Shown here piece by piece: positions 21,322 to 30,134 of a DNA stretch of 64,000 nt. Where the stretch lies: positions 248,001 to 312,000 of the forward strand of contig JAHFBF010000003.1 in the NCBI GenBank assembly GCA_023250195.1, in the 5' to 3' direction. The position numbers were made by a program, and so were the translations under genes. The stretch comes from Candidatus Melainabacteria bacterium (GTDB lineage Bacteria > Cyanobacteriota > Vampirovibrionia > 2-02-FULL-35-15). How positions within the stretch are numbered: the stretch's first letter is position 1; each line of letters starts with the position of its first letter. The notes beneath the pieces are model-generated. The model searched no databases. It was not told the DNA's origin and saw nothing but the letters and a program-made list of their open reading frames with translations.

Positions 21322-23937
21322 TTAGCCGGTTCTTTTTAATTGTTGTGGTTGTTCAAATGGTAGAACATGTGGCTCTTCAGTATTTGGTTCTGATGTTTTC
21401 AATGAATCGTCTTTATAACCGGGATCAATGTTTAATATGACTTCTAATAAGGTAGGATTGCTGACAACATCTACCATGTGTTTCATTGTATTGTAAACAT
21501 CAGGATTTTTTGTCCTTAAAATATTATGAAAATAATCCATAAATTCATAAGCCTGTTGTTTCCCGGCACCATCGTTTACTACTACATAAATAGTGTCTTT
21601 TGGACCGTATCCTGCATAAGCTTTTGATCCACCAAGAACATTTCTAATTACCTGTCTTGATTTTGCATGGACCTGGCGAACTGATTGAGAGGCACGTGTA
21701 TCCAGCTCTTCATCTGACATTTTATAGACTTCATCTAATGTTGCATTGGTTTGTCTGGCACCGGTTTTATATGCAGCTTCAACAGCTAATGTGACAGGGT
21801 GAGAATTTAAAAAGGCATTAAATAAAAGCCGGTAATAAAGATGCTTAAATGTAGTGATTGCACCTTCTTCAGTAAAACCAAATTTTACCTTTCCATCATT
21901 ATCTTCAAATACAGCTATCTGATCTGCATAGTGTTCATATTGTTCCTTATCCCAGGCAGCAAGGTTAAATGAAACCGGATAATCGCTGCCTTTACTTCTC
22001 ATATAATCTGCCATATCTGTCAGCTGCTTATATCTGTAATCAATAATTTTTTTCTCAGGTTTTCCGGTTTGTGGATTAACAGCTTCTACCTCGATGCTGT
22101 TATGTCCCAAAATTGCAATTGCATAGTTAATTGCTTTTTCTGCAATATCTTTGCCTTCTTTTTCACCATACTGTTCTATACAGCCTGCAGTAATTGCATT
22201 AGCCAGTTCACTGCCGGGTGCCAGACCTTGAATACTTAAATGATCATTTGCATCTTTAGCCATTGGAAATGCTGTTTCAGCAAGGTGACATCTGGGTAAA
22301 TCAGCATGTCCATTATCGTGCAGGAGAGATGTAATCTTTATACCTAATCGGACTGCAGGATTAAACAGATATGAATATTGAGGATTATTATTTACTGCAG
22401 CATCAACTACATTACACGCTAAAGTACCAGCTCTGATACTGTGAGGTCCTCTTTTCAGCTTATCTCTGTCAGGGGCCATCTCAGACGGCAAACCGGTTAA
22501 GTGTCTGTCGTTAAGCTGTTTAAATCGACTTGTTTTCAGAACTTTATCAAAAACAACTGCAAATTCATCACTCATTAATCTTGGATAAAAGTAATCACTA
22601 ATTGATGAATAATCTTTTTTACCTTCAGCATTTTCTCCTTTTCCATTTGCGTTTTTAATTAAGGACATAAGGTACTCTGTTACTGTCTGGGGATTTAATA
22701 TTACTTCAACTATATTTTTTACTTTTGGTCCCCATTGATCCGGGTTCAGCAGCTTAACCCCTGATTGTGCAGCAAATCCAATATATGCAATTCCAACACC
22801 GAATTGCCTCAAAGATTTTGCAACACATTCACCGGAACCAAAAACATCAATTCCAAAACCCTTTAAACCAAGCATTGCATAATTTAAAGCAATTACAGGA
22901 GAAGCAACTATTTTTGCCCATCCTTCTATTATTGTTGTTTTCTTTTCAATTGGTTTTACATCATTGTAAGTGTTAACTCTTTCTTTTGTAACCAGACCAT
23001 CTTTACCCAGTGCCCATAAATTAAGGAAAGAAGTCAAGCTGTATGGTATATATAGCAGGGACTTAACACTTTCAGACATCCACTTTGAGAATAAAGATGT
23101 AACTCCTAGAGCCATACCACCAGTAAGAAGTCCTCCACCAGCAGCATAATATAAGTCATATGGTTCAGATGTTGCTATTTGTTTCCAGCCTCTGGGAGAT
23201 GATAATTTTTGAAAGAAATTTCTTATAGCATACTCATATTGCTTTAAGAATTTAAATTTTTCTAAGCTGGGAGTATCAAATATAGAATTTTGCATAGCAA
23301 TAACATTCTTTTGATCTCTCAGCTTTACCTGTCCCATGCCTATAGCATTGATACCATCAAAAATAGAAAACAAGGATAAGCCCAATGGAGTATCCAGGTA
23401 CTTTCCAAGAAATCCCATTCCGGCAGAACCTATTCCCCAATTAACATTTTCTTGAGCCAGAGAATTCCCAAGTCCTGCAATTGCTGCAATTCCAAATGAG
23501 TTTGCTGATGCCTGGTTAGCATCATCCTGATCACCGCCATTTGATACTGCACTAATAGTTTTTGCACCTGAATAAAAAAGCCCAAGAGTTGCTCCAAGAC
23601 TTACAAGGCTGCCTAGTCCAGCTGCCGTTGCACGTGTTCCTCTTTCAAGGCTTAGTCTCGTCTCCGATTCTCTTTTATGAGAAATAACTTTAAGCCCGGG
23701 CAGTTTATAACCCTCTAAATTTTCATAATCAATATAAGGTAAATTTTGGGATGGCTGTCTTAGTGCCGGCGGTAGTTTGGCGGTAAGGTTATCAGATAAA
23801 CTTCTCTGAGTATAAGTACTAAAAAAACCAGGAGATTCGTCTTTTGCAGCTTCTAAAAGTTCACTTGGGTTAGCTGGTTCTACACACTTTGCCCCCGATG
23901 ATATCGTAGAGGCTGAAATGGGTGTAGGTTTTACCAT
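21322..23937 (-). CDS. Large HD-domain protein with hydrophobic segments (unknown function)
   Basis: The 871-residue protein has several glycine-rich hydrophobic segments in the first half (about 106-124, 146-160, 266-284, 375-392). An HD-type phosphohydrolase core follows: His499 in KRGPHSIRAGTLACNV, His540-Asp541 in LLHDNGHADLPRCHLAE, a later His612 in ILGHNSIEVE and Asp641 in DMADYMRS. This spacing resembles dNTPase/SAMHD1-like HD enzymes, which hydrolyse nucleotides, but the substrate cannot be deduced. The N-terminus (MVKPTPISASTISSG) has no Sec signal. The promoter signature of the island is absent. Confidence 0.65.
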   Translation of the reverse strand: MVKPTPISASTISSGAKCVEPANPSELLEAAKDESPGFFSTYTQRSLSDNLTAKLPPALRQPSQNLPYIDYENLEGYKLPGLKVISHKRESETRLSLERGTRATAAGLGSLVSLGATLGLFYSGAKTISAVSNGGDQDDANQASANSFGIAAIAGLGNSLAQENVNWGIGSAGMGFLGKYLDTPLGLSLFSIFDGINAIGMGQVKLRDQKNVIAMQNSIFDTPSLEKFKFLKQYEYAIRNFFQKLSSPRGWKQIATSEPYDLYYAAGGGLLTGGMALGVTSLFSKWMSESVKSLLYIPYSLTSFLNLWALGKDGLVTKERVNTYNDVKPIEKKTTIIEGWAKIVASPVIALNYAMLGLKGFGIDVFGSGECVAKSLRQFGVGIAYIGFAAQSGVKLLNPDQWGPKVKNIVEVILNPQTVTEYLMSLIKNANGKGENAEGKKDYSSISDYFYPRLMSDEFAVVFDKVLKTSRFKQLNDRHLTGLPSEMAPDRDKLKRGPHSIRAGTLACNVVDAAVNNNPQYSYLFNPAVRLGIKITSLLHDNGHADLPRCHLAETAFPMAKDANDHLSIQGLAPGSELANAITAGCIEQYGEKEGKDIAEKAINYAIAILGHNSIEVEAVNPQTGKPEKKIIDYRYKQLTDMADYMRSKGSDYPVSFNLAAWDKEQYEHYADQIAVFEDNDGKVKFGFTEEGAITTFKHLYYRLLFNAFLNSHPVTLAVEAAYKTGARQTNATLDEVYKMSDEELDTRASQSVRQVHAKSRQVIRNVLGGSKAYAGYGPKDTIYVVVNDGAGKQQAYEFMDYFHNILRTKNPDVYNTMKHMVDVVSNPTLLEVILNIDPGYKDDSLKTSEPNTEEPHVLPFEQPQQLKRTG

Positions 23938-24225
23938 TTATTTTCGTTTGTTTTTATATCTACTATATCTAGTGTTCATACTTATTTATTTTAAATAAAA
24001 CTACACTATATATTAGACTACACTTAAAGTTCCCAGTCAACGTAAGACAGGTTGCATGGTTATCATTTTCTTAGTCTTTTCTCTATTATAGCTTCAAAAT
24101 TAAAATTAAATTTACTCTTAACTTGTAAAATCTTTCTTACTTAAGTAAGTCCTTTAACAACTCAAATTAGAATTACAATAATAGGATCTTTTAAGATAAA
24201 TTTGTAAGGTTATTAGGATTGAAAT

Positions 24226-24564
24226 ATGAGAATTACCCTTGAGCAGACGCATTTAGTTGGACAAAAAAGTACTGTCTTACATCACGTCCCTGTTAAGAGT
24301 GAAGTTGATACAGATGACTTGTCTCCTAAAATAAAAAAAATTGCAGATATATTTATTGCAAGGAATATCAAAATTAGAAGCATAGGTTTAGATTCAGATG
24401 GAAATCTTACCAGCCTCATCACGGATTACATTCCAAATAGAAATATAGTTAATGCATTAAAACTCGACTTTGCAAAAAATTTAGATTTGGTTGCAGCGAT
24501 AGTATTTGATGGTTATATAAAGACTGAGCATTCCTGGATTTTTTATGAAGTTAAAGAGACATAA
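24226..24564 (+). CDS. Conserved-looking small protein (unknown function)
   Basis: This 112-residue soluble protein is not recognised. It is a mixed alpha/beta sequence: MRITLEQTHLVGQKSTVLHH, a helix KIKKIADIFIARNIKI, strands around IGLDSDGNLTSLITDYIP, a helix NALKLDFAKNLDLVA and the ending WIFYEVKET. It has no signal, membrane or metal motif. It lies downstream of a 288-bp AT-rich stretch in which I see nothing else, and upstream of the oppositely oriented tRNA-Glu. Confidence 0.55.
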   Translation: MRITLEQTHLVGQKSTVLHHVPVKSEVDTDDLSPKIKKIADIFIARNIKIRSIGLDSDGNLTSLITDYIPNRNIVNALKLDFAKNLDLVAAIVFDGYIKTEHSWIFYEVKET

Positions 24565-24580
24565 TTAAATTTTAAATCTT

Positions 24581-24653
24581 TACCCCCAACCGGATTTGAA
24601 CCGGTGTTACCGCCGTGAAAGGGCGATGTCCTAGGCCACTAGACGATGAGGGC
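24581..24653 (-). tRNA. tRNA-Glu (anticodon TTC)
   Basis: On the minus strand the anticodon loop is CTTTCAC between TCGCC and GGCGG. The D arm TCGTCTAGTGGCCTAGGAC is typical of tRNA-Glu, and the T arm is ACCGG-TTCAAAT-CCGGT. The acceptor GCCCTCA pairs with TGGGGGT with two wobble pairs. Confidence 0.93.
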
Positions 24654-24696
24654 GGAATCAGAAAATCAGTTGTCAGAGAATCAAAAAATCAGATTA
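24654..24696 (-). repeat. CTGATT-type repeat array upstream of tRNA-Glu
   Basis: Read on the tRNA strand it contains CTGATTTTTTGATTCTCTGA and CTGATTTTCTGATTC directly before the tRNA. It is the same theme as the arrays before tRNA-Thr and tRNA-Lys. Confidence 0.65.
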
Positions 24697-24769
24697 GAAC
24701 ACTTAACATAGTGATTTTAGATTAATATGAAGATAAAAGCAATATAAGTATAGAGTTTTGGCTGCAGGG

Positions 24770-24775
24770 TAAAAT
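24770..24775 (+). promoter_or_regulatory. -10 box (TAAAAT), leaderless-type
   Basis: TAAAAT ends 8 nt before the ATG at 24784. The predicted transcript would begin at or next to the start codon. Confidence 0.45.
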
Positions 24776-24783
24776 AGACTCCT

Positions 24784-25314
24784 ATGAAAAGAAGTTTCCC
24801 AGCGATAGTATTTACAGGCATTTTTCTCTTATATTTTTCCAATGCATATTCACAGGTAGAATCAAATCCTCAAGTAAATGTAAATGAATCAATAAATGTT
24901 CAGGAAGATTTGCAGAATCAGCTCGGGTTAATTTATACAGTGAAAAAACTTGATGTGGCAAGAAAGTTTATTGAAGAAGGAAACTATGAAGAAGCTGAAA
25001 AGATTCTTGTTGAAGCAAAAAGTTGGTTAACTGATGCTACAGAATTTCACTATAATTTATTTCAAACTTTTAATAAACAACAAAAAAATGTTGGGTTTTC
25101 AAAAATCGAAAAAGCACATGCAGCAGACTTTGGGCAGGTCCGGGATCAGGCGTATTTTTTGTTGGCAAAGACATATATTGGGCAAAATAAGCTGAAAGAA
25201 GGAATAAGCCTGCTTGTTGAAATTATAAAATCACAAAGTGGCTCTTTGCTTGCTGAACAGGCGTATAAAACTTTGCAGGATATAAAATTTTCTGATAAAG
25301 CAAAAACAAATTGA
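24784..25314 (+). CDS. Exported TPR-like protein
   Basis: The 176-residue protein has a Sec signal peptide (FPAIVFTGIFLLYFSNAYSQ, residues 5-24, likely cut after AYS). One or two TPR-like helical pairs follow: ARKFIEEGNYEEAEKILVEA (about 60-79) and AYFLLAKTYIGQNKLKEGIS (about 121-140). TPR proteins mediate protein contacts; here the location would be periplasmic. No partner is apparent in the neighbourhood. A larger TPR protein lies at 59930. Confidence 0.7.
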   Translation: MKRSFPAIVFTGIFLLYFSNAYSQVESNPQVNVNESINVQEDLQNQLGLIYTVKKLDVARKFIEEGNYEEAEKILVEAKSWLTDATEFHYNLFQTFNKQQKNVGFSKIEKAHAADFGQVRDQAYFLLAKTYIGQNKLKEGISLLVEIIKSQSGSLLAEQAYKTLQDIKFSDKAKTN

Positions 25315-25367
25315 GAATTTACAAGAACAAATTCCTTAATTTTTAATTCTCAGTTGTCAATTCTCAA

Positions 25368-26192
25368 TTACTCTTTGATTCCGGTCATAGCAATGCCCTG
25401 TACAAAGGTTTTCTGAGCCAGGAAGAAAATTAAAACAATTGGCAAAATTGTAATTGTTGTAGCTGCCATAAGCATAGCCCACTCTGTGCCTCCATGCTGG
25501 GCTTTAAATTGCTGTAGTGCAAGAGATAGAGTGTATTGATTTTGATCTATCAGGTATACGGAAGGTTTCATTAAATCATTCCAGCTAAATAAAAATTGGA
25601 ATAAAGCAACTACCGATAAAGCAGGAACAGAAAGTTTCAAATAAATATTTTTAAAAATATTAAATTCTGAACAGCCATCTATGCTTGCTGCTTCATGCAG
25701 TTCCCGAGGAATAGTAAGGAAAAATTGCCTGAGCAAAAAAATATAAAATGCATTCCCGCAAAAATATGGAGCAATTAACGGTAGAAAGGTACCATACCAT
25801 CCAAGTTTTTGAAATAAAACAAATTGTGGTACAAGTGTTACCATCTCAGGAAGCATCATTGTTGCAAGGGTTAAATAAAAACAGGGCTCTCTGAATCTCC
25901 AGTTTAAAACACTGAATGCATAAGCAGCCAGGGAGCATGAAAAGAGCACACCTATTACGTTTAGTAGGGCAATAAACACAGTGTTTTTAAATGCATTAAT
26001 TAAGTCAACAAAACGAAAGGCACTTGCATAATTTTCAAATGCAACCGGGTTTGGTATCCATTTTATATCAGGTGAAAAGATTTGTTCCGGGGTCTTAAGT
26101 GAAGTTGAAATCATCCATAAGATAGGCATTAAAAACATGCATGAACAAAAGATTACAAGCAGATATAGAATTATTTTAGATAGAAACCTCAT
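25368..26192 (-). CDS. Carbohydrate-type ABC transporter permease (MalG/UgpE family)
   Basis: The 274-residue protein has six predicted membrane helices and the permease EAA loop (ELHEAASIDGCSEFNIFKNI followed by YLKLSVPAL). The N-terminal LMPILWMISTSLKTPEQIF is typical of MalG/UgpE proteins. It would form one half of an inner-membrane sugar or glycerol-phosphate importer with the ATPase at 28896. Its ATG overlaps the stop of the PilM-PilN gene by 4 nt, so it is last in a four-gene operon. The partner MalF-type permease and binding protein are not in the window. Confidence 0.85.
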   Translation of the reverse strand: MRFLSKIILYLLVIFCSCMFLMPILWMISTSLKTPEQIFSPDIKWIPNPVAFENYASAFRFVDLINAFKNTVFIALLNVIGVLFSCSLAAYAFSVLNWRFREPCFYLTLATMMLPEMVTLVPQFVLFQKLGWYGTFLPLIAPYFCGNAFYIFLLRQFFLTIPRELHEAASIDGCSEFNIFKNIYLKLSVPALSVVALFQFLFSWNDLMKPSVYLIDQNQYTLSLALQQFKAQHGGTEWAMLMAATTITILPIVLIFFLAQKTFVQGIAMTGIKE

Positions 26193-27772
26193 AAACTGTC
26201 TGTATTTTTAGGATTTGTCTTAGAAGTAATATTTTTATCCTTGCTCGATGTATTTTGCTCAGAATCTTCTTTAACCTGTGTAGAAACCTGATATTCAATA
26301 AGCTCAATCCCTTCTTCCTGGTATTTTCTCAAAGAGACGATTTTTGTCTTTCCAAGTAGTTTCGCGGTGTAATTTAAATTAATGGAAAAATTTGCTACAG
26401 AATCTATGTCCAGAGCCCTGCCAAAAATATTTACCAGATTATCTTTTATTTCAAGTCTGTCAATCCATAATCCTTTAGGTGTCATATCACCAATTTCTCT
26501 TAAAATTTTTGACCAGGGTTTTCTTTTCTCAATAAGTGATGATAAAAAATCAGCTTTTAAGTTAAGTACTTTATTTGTTTTTTCAAAATTTAAAAGTTTT
26601 GCTAAATGTAACTGAGCAATTGTTAATTTATTCGTCATAGTTGCCTGATTTGACTGGATCCCGGTAGCTAAAACATTCTGGATTAAAAAGTTTGCAACCA
26701 AGGAAAAAATAATTATGAAGACAGCAGCATAGATAAATTTTAGAAATATTGGATCAAGTGATTTTATTATTGAACCAAAAGGTAATTTGATCGTTTTGCC
26801 CTGGTTAGTCTGAGCTTTTGCGAAATCTTTAAATAAACCACTTATGCTTTCTGTCTTTGTTTTTATTGGGTTTAGTAAGTTAGGCACAGTATATGAAAAA
26901 TTATTGCTTGTGGATAATGCTAAGCCGGCTGCTACAACAATTTCTAAAGGATCTATTCTTTGAAGGACTTTTCTGGCATCATATAAATTTGAAGGGAAAG
27001 AAAATGGCTGTATGTTGTATGGGATTTGTGATAAATTGACTTCTTTCGTAAAGGATCCGGAAGATAATATTACAGATATTTGTGTACCGGGTAATTGTGT
27101 CTGAATGAAATTTGCTGACTGAAAAATCTGCTCATTTAACAGGTGTGTTAAAAATAAATGTTCATAAATTGGTTCCTGACCGGACCAGACGACAAACTCA
27201 GTTCTTATCTGAGATACATTTAGTGTAGCTATTAAGTTACGCTCCGCCTGTGGTTCTAAAAATGCACCGTATCCAAAAAACGATGGTGTTACAGAGAGTA
27301 ATTTTAAATTACACCTTTGAGTTACTAATCTTGAAAAATTAATTAGTGTTTTTTCGATTGAAATACCAAGAACGTCCTGCCTGCTTACACCATCAGTATC
27401 CTGTCTCTGAGTATTGTTTAGTGGTAGCCATGAAGTTGCGTGATTGTCAGGATCTGCATTTCCTTCCTGTACTATTATTGAATCTATTTCATTTGCTGGA
27501 ATTGAGGTAGGAATTGGGACTGGGAAAAGTTTGCAGTACTGCATTGAAAAACCAAAAGTGCATTCTTTGGTTCTTATGTTAAATGCTTTTAGGTTTTGTT
27601 TTATTAATTGGATAGTTTGATTCAGATCCTGAAAAGTCGGATTATTTATCTGAAATCCGTTAATAATATTTATGTTGTTTTTTACAAATTGGATTTCAAT
27701 TGCAACAATAGAATTTTCTGAAATATCAAATCCCAGAATCCTGTTATATTTTTTTTGTGGTTTAACTGCCAT
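26189..27772 (-). CDS. PilM-PilN fusion, type IV pilus or type II secretion inner-membrane assembly protein
   Basis: The 527-residue protein joins two pilus parts usually encoded separately. Residues about 10-330 look like PilM, an actin-like ATPase (start LGFDISENSIVAIEI). A membrane helix (FIYAAVFIIIFSLVANFLIQ, about 348-367) and a PilN-type periplasmic domain follow (coiled coil near 380-410, then KPWSKILREIGDMTPKGLWI and VNIFGRALDIDSVANF). PilM and PilN form the alignment complex linking the motor to the pore. The tail is Ser/Lys-rich. The gene overlaps the prepilin peptidase gene by 11 nt. Confidence 0.75.
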   Translation of the reverse strand: MAVKPQKKYNRILGFDISENSIVAIEIQFVKNNINIINGFQINNPTFQDLNQTIQLIKQNLKAFNIRTKECTFGFSMQYCKLFPVPIPTSIPANEIDSIIVQEGNADPDNHATSWLPLNNTQRQDTDGVSRQDVLGISIEKTLINFSRLVTQRCNLKLLSVTPSFFGYGAFLEPQAERNLIATLNVSQIRTEFVVWSGQEPIYEHLFLTHLLNEQIFQSANFIQTQLPGTQISVILSSGSFTKEVNLSQIPYNIQPFSFPSNLYDARKVLQRIDPLEIVVAAGLALSTSNNFSYTVPNLLNPIKTKTESISGLFKDFAKAQTNQGKTIKLPFGSIIKSLDPIFLKFIYAAVFIIIFSLVANFLIQNVLATGIQSNQATMTNKLTIAQLHLAKLLNFEKTNKVLNLKADFLSSLIEKRKPWSKILREIGDMTPKGLWIDRLEIKDNLVNIFGRALDIDSVANFSINLNYTAKLLGKTKIVSLRKYQEEGIELIEYQVSTQVKEDSEQNTSSKDKNITSKTNPKNTDSL

Positions 27773-28892
27773 GAGACATTATTATAATAATAAAGCAAGC
27801 CATAGAAAGGTAAGGAACAAATGGAATTTGTAGAGCTGAGAGCTGAGAATCCGGGAACTTTTTAACAACTCTAAATATAAAATGACTCAAAATTGCCAAT
27901 AAAGATGCAATAAATAACACTACAAATCCAAGCTTATATCCTAAAAACACACTAATTAAAGCAAATACAGTAATATCTCCTCCCCCAATAGAGATTTTTG
28001 AAGTAATAGACATATTTTCACTCTCAGAAATGTTTTTATCACCGGGTAAAAAGAGACTAATAAAATAAAACATTATTTCACAGATAAAGTAAATTATTCC
28101 ACAACCTGCAAATAGTAAACTCAGATTATCAAAGTTAAAATCAATAAAAACTATTTTATATATTTGCAGTAACAAAAGTAGGGAGAGGACTATCCAGAGA
28201 GTTATGTAGGATGTGTGTGAAACTTTAAATCTTGTAAGAATTAAATAAATTAAACAGGCTATTAAAGAAAGATAAATATTGTGAATATAAAAAAATGAAG
28301 TTATCCAGATTATAAGTGGAATTGCAATGATGTTAATCTCAGGTTTAAATTTTTTAATTATTGTTGTGAAGAAATAAAGCAAATCCATGAAGATGTATAC
28401 GATGCCTAGATTTAAGAAGAAAGATAAAATAGGTTCTTTTAAAATGAAGTTAGATATAAAAAATAATATTATTGCACTGTAGGTGATTGTATGAGGAATT
28501 ATTCTGTGCTTTAAATCAAAAATCGATAATAGAATTAAAAATGAAGAAAGCAATAGAGTTAATCCAATCTCAAAATTATTTTGGTTCTTTGTTATTCCGG
28601 AGATAAAAATGGCTGCAATGATTGAGCCTGTGCTTACTTCAGAATAAAGGCAGTTGACATCGATTCTTTTTTTACAGAAAGAACATTTTCCCTGAAGGAT
28701 TAAATAGCTGATTATTGGGATATTGTGCCACCATAAGAGCCTATTTTTACAATTAAAACAATAAGAGGGCTTAAAAACAAACGAGTCATTTGAATTATAA
28801 CGATCAGCCGTTAACTTGAAAAAGCTTCCCAGGCATGCTCCAATAAAAAAAACAGCCAGTATTACAATTGTATTTTCAAGAGTTAGTAGCAT
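27762..28892 (-). CDS. Prepilin peptidase (PilD/GspO family)
   Basis: The 376-residue polytopic protein has an N-terminal domain with two CxxC pairs (CFNCKNRLLW and CSFCKKRI). The aspartyl catalytic sites appear as FDLKHRIIPH (about 126-135) and GGGDITVF near residue 311. It cleaves and N-methylates type IV prepilins at the inner membrane. It is longer than typical (about 250-290) because of extra membrane segments between the two Asp motifs. It starts 3 nt after the ABC ATPase gene and overlaps the PilM-PilN gene. Confidence 0.85.
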   Translation of the reverse strand: MLLTLENTIVILAVFFIGACLGSFFKLTADRYNSNDSFVFKPSYCFNCKNRLLWWHNIPIISYLILQGKCSFCKKRIDVNCLYSEVSTGSIIAAIFISGITKNQNNFEIGLTLLLSSFLILLSIFDLKHRIIPHTITYSAIILFFISNFILKEPILSFFLNLGIVYIFMDLLYFFTTIIKKFKPEINIIAIPLIIWITSFFYIHNIYLSLIACLIYLILTRFKVSHTSYITLWIVLSLLLLLQIYKIVFIDFNFDNLSLLFAGCGIIYFICEIMFYFISLFLPGDKNISESENMSITSKISIGGGDITVFALISVFLGYKLGFVVLFIASLLAILSHFIFRVVKKFPDSQLSALQIPFVPYLSMACFIIIIMSHGS

Positions 28893-28895
28893 GAT

Positions 28896-29987
28896 TTAAC
28901 AATATATTCTTTTCCCGGTATCTTCATTAAAAAAAAGGGCTTTGCTTAAATCAATCGCAACTTTTATCTGCTCATTTCTTTTTAAGGCAGAGTTTTCAGT
29001 TAATCTGATTGAAAAATTTGATCCGCCGGTTTTTAAATTTGCATAAATTAAAAACTCATTGCCAAGCATTTCAATTAAATCTATAGTGGCATTGAAAGTA
29101 ATATCTTTTTCCTGGGTTACAAATAAGTGCTCCGGTCTTACTCCTAAAATTATTTTTTTGTTAAGTAAGTCTTTTTCTTTGGGTATCAGGCTGATCTTTG
29201 GGTTTAGTGTGATAATTTGGTCATAAAACATTATTTTTGAGTCGTCAATTATTTTTAAATCAAAAAAATTCATTCCCGGATTTCCAATAAATCCAGCTAC
29301 AAAAGTATTGGTCGGGTTATTGTAAATATCACTTGGTGTACCCACTTGCTGCATCTTTCCATGATTTAAAACCGCAATTTTATTCCCCATGGTTAATGCT
29401 TCTATCTGATCGTGTGTCACATAGATTACTGTGGATGAAAGTGTTTTATGTAACTTTAAAAGCTCTGCTCTCATTTGTGTTCTGAGTTTTGCATCCAAAT
29501 TGCTTAATGGCTCATCCATTAAAAAAAGCTGTGGTTTCCTTATTATTGCTCTGCCAAGTGCTACACGCTGCCTCTCTCCACCCGAAAGCTCTTTTGGCTT
29601 TTTGGTTAGATAATGTTGAATGCCAAGCATTGAAGAAATATCATTAACAGATTTATTAATTGTTTTTTTATCAATGTTTTTCATCTTTAATGGAAATGCC
29701 AGATTATCAAATACGTTCATATGAGGATAAAGAGCGTAGTTCTGGAAAACCATTGCAATGTCTCTGTCTTTGGGTTTTAAATCATTAATTATTTCATTGT
29801 TTATTAAAACTTCACCGGTACTTGGAGTTTCTAAGCCTGCAATAATTCTTAAGATTGTTGATTTACCTGAACCAGATGGACCTACTAATACAACAAACTC
29901 ACCCTCTTCAATCTTCAAATTAAGATCTTCCAATATTTTTGTGTTTCCAAAATTTTTTGTGAGATTTTTTATTTGGAGCTTTGACAT
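28896..29987 (-). CDS. ugpC: Sugar-type ABC transporter ATP-binding protein (UgpC/MalK family)
   Basis: The 363-residue protein has Walker A GPSGSGKSTILRI (about 37-49), signature LSGGERQRVALGRA, Walker B LFLMDEPLSNLDA and the H-loop VTHDQIEAL. A C-terminal TOBE/MalK regulatory region (about 240-363) includes LGVRPEHL. It would power import with the MalG-type permease at 25368. It is first in an operon that then encodes two pilus proteins. The gene symbol reflects family only; substrate is unknown. Confidence 0.85.
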   Translation of the reverse strand: MSKLQIKNLTKNFGNTKILEDLNLKIEEGEFVVLVGPSGSGKSTILRIIAGLETPSTGEVLINNEIINDLKPKDRDIAMVFQNYALYPHMNVFDNLAFPLKMKNIDKKTINKSVNDISSMLGIQHYLTKKPKELSGGERQRVALGRAIIRKPQLFLMDEPLSNLDAKLRTQMRAELLKLHKTLSSTVIYVTHDQIEALTMGNKIAVLNHGKMQQVGTPSDIYNNPTNTFVAGFIGNPGMNFFDLKIIDDSKIMFYDQIITLNPKISLIPKEKDLLNKKIILGVRPEHLFVTQEKDITFNATIDLIEMLGNEFLIYANLKTGGSNFSIRLTENSALKRNEQIKVAIDLSKALFFNEDTGKRIYC

Positions 29988-30043
29988 ATTAGATAATTAT
30001 GACATTGATAAGCTCAGTGAAGCAATGCTAGTAAAAACATATT

Positions 30044-30128
30044 GTCATTCTGAGCGTTAGCGAAGAATCTCACAAAACCACTATCGGTTAACAGAGATTC
30101 TTCAGTCGTTACACTCCTTCAGAATGAT
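30044..30128. repeat. Dispersed repeat, R1-like variant (GTCATTCTGAGC...CAGAATGAT)
   Basis: This inverted repeat opens GTCATTCTGAGCGTTAGCGA and ends CTCCTTCAGAATGAT. GAAGAATCTC pairs with GAGATTCTTC. It separates bioF and the ABC ATPase gene. Confidence 0.75.
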
Positions 30129-30134
30129 ATAGAT

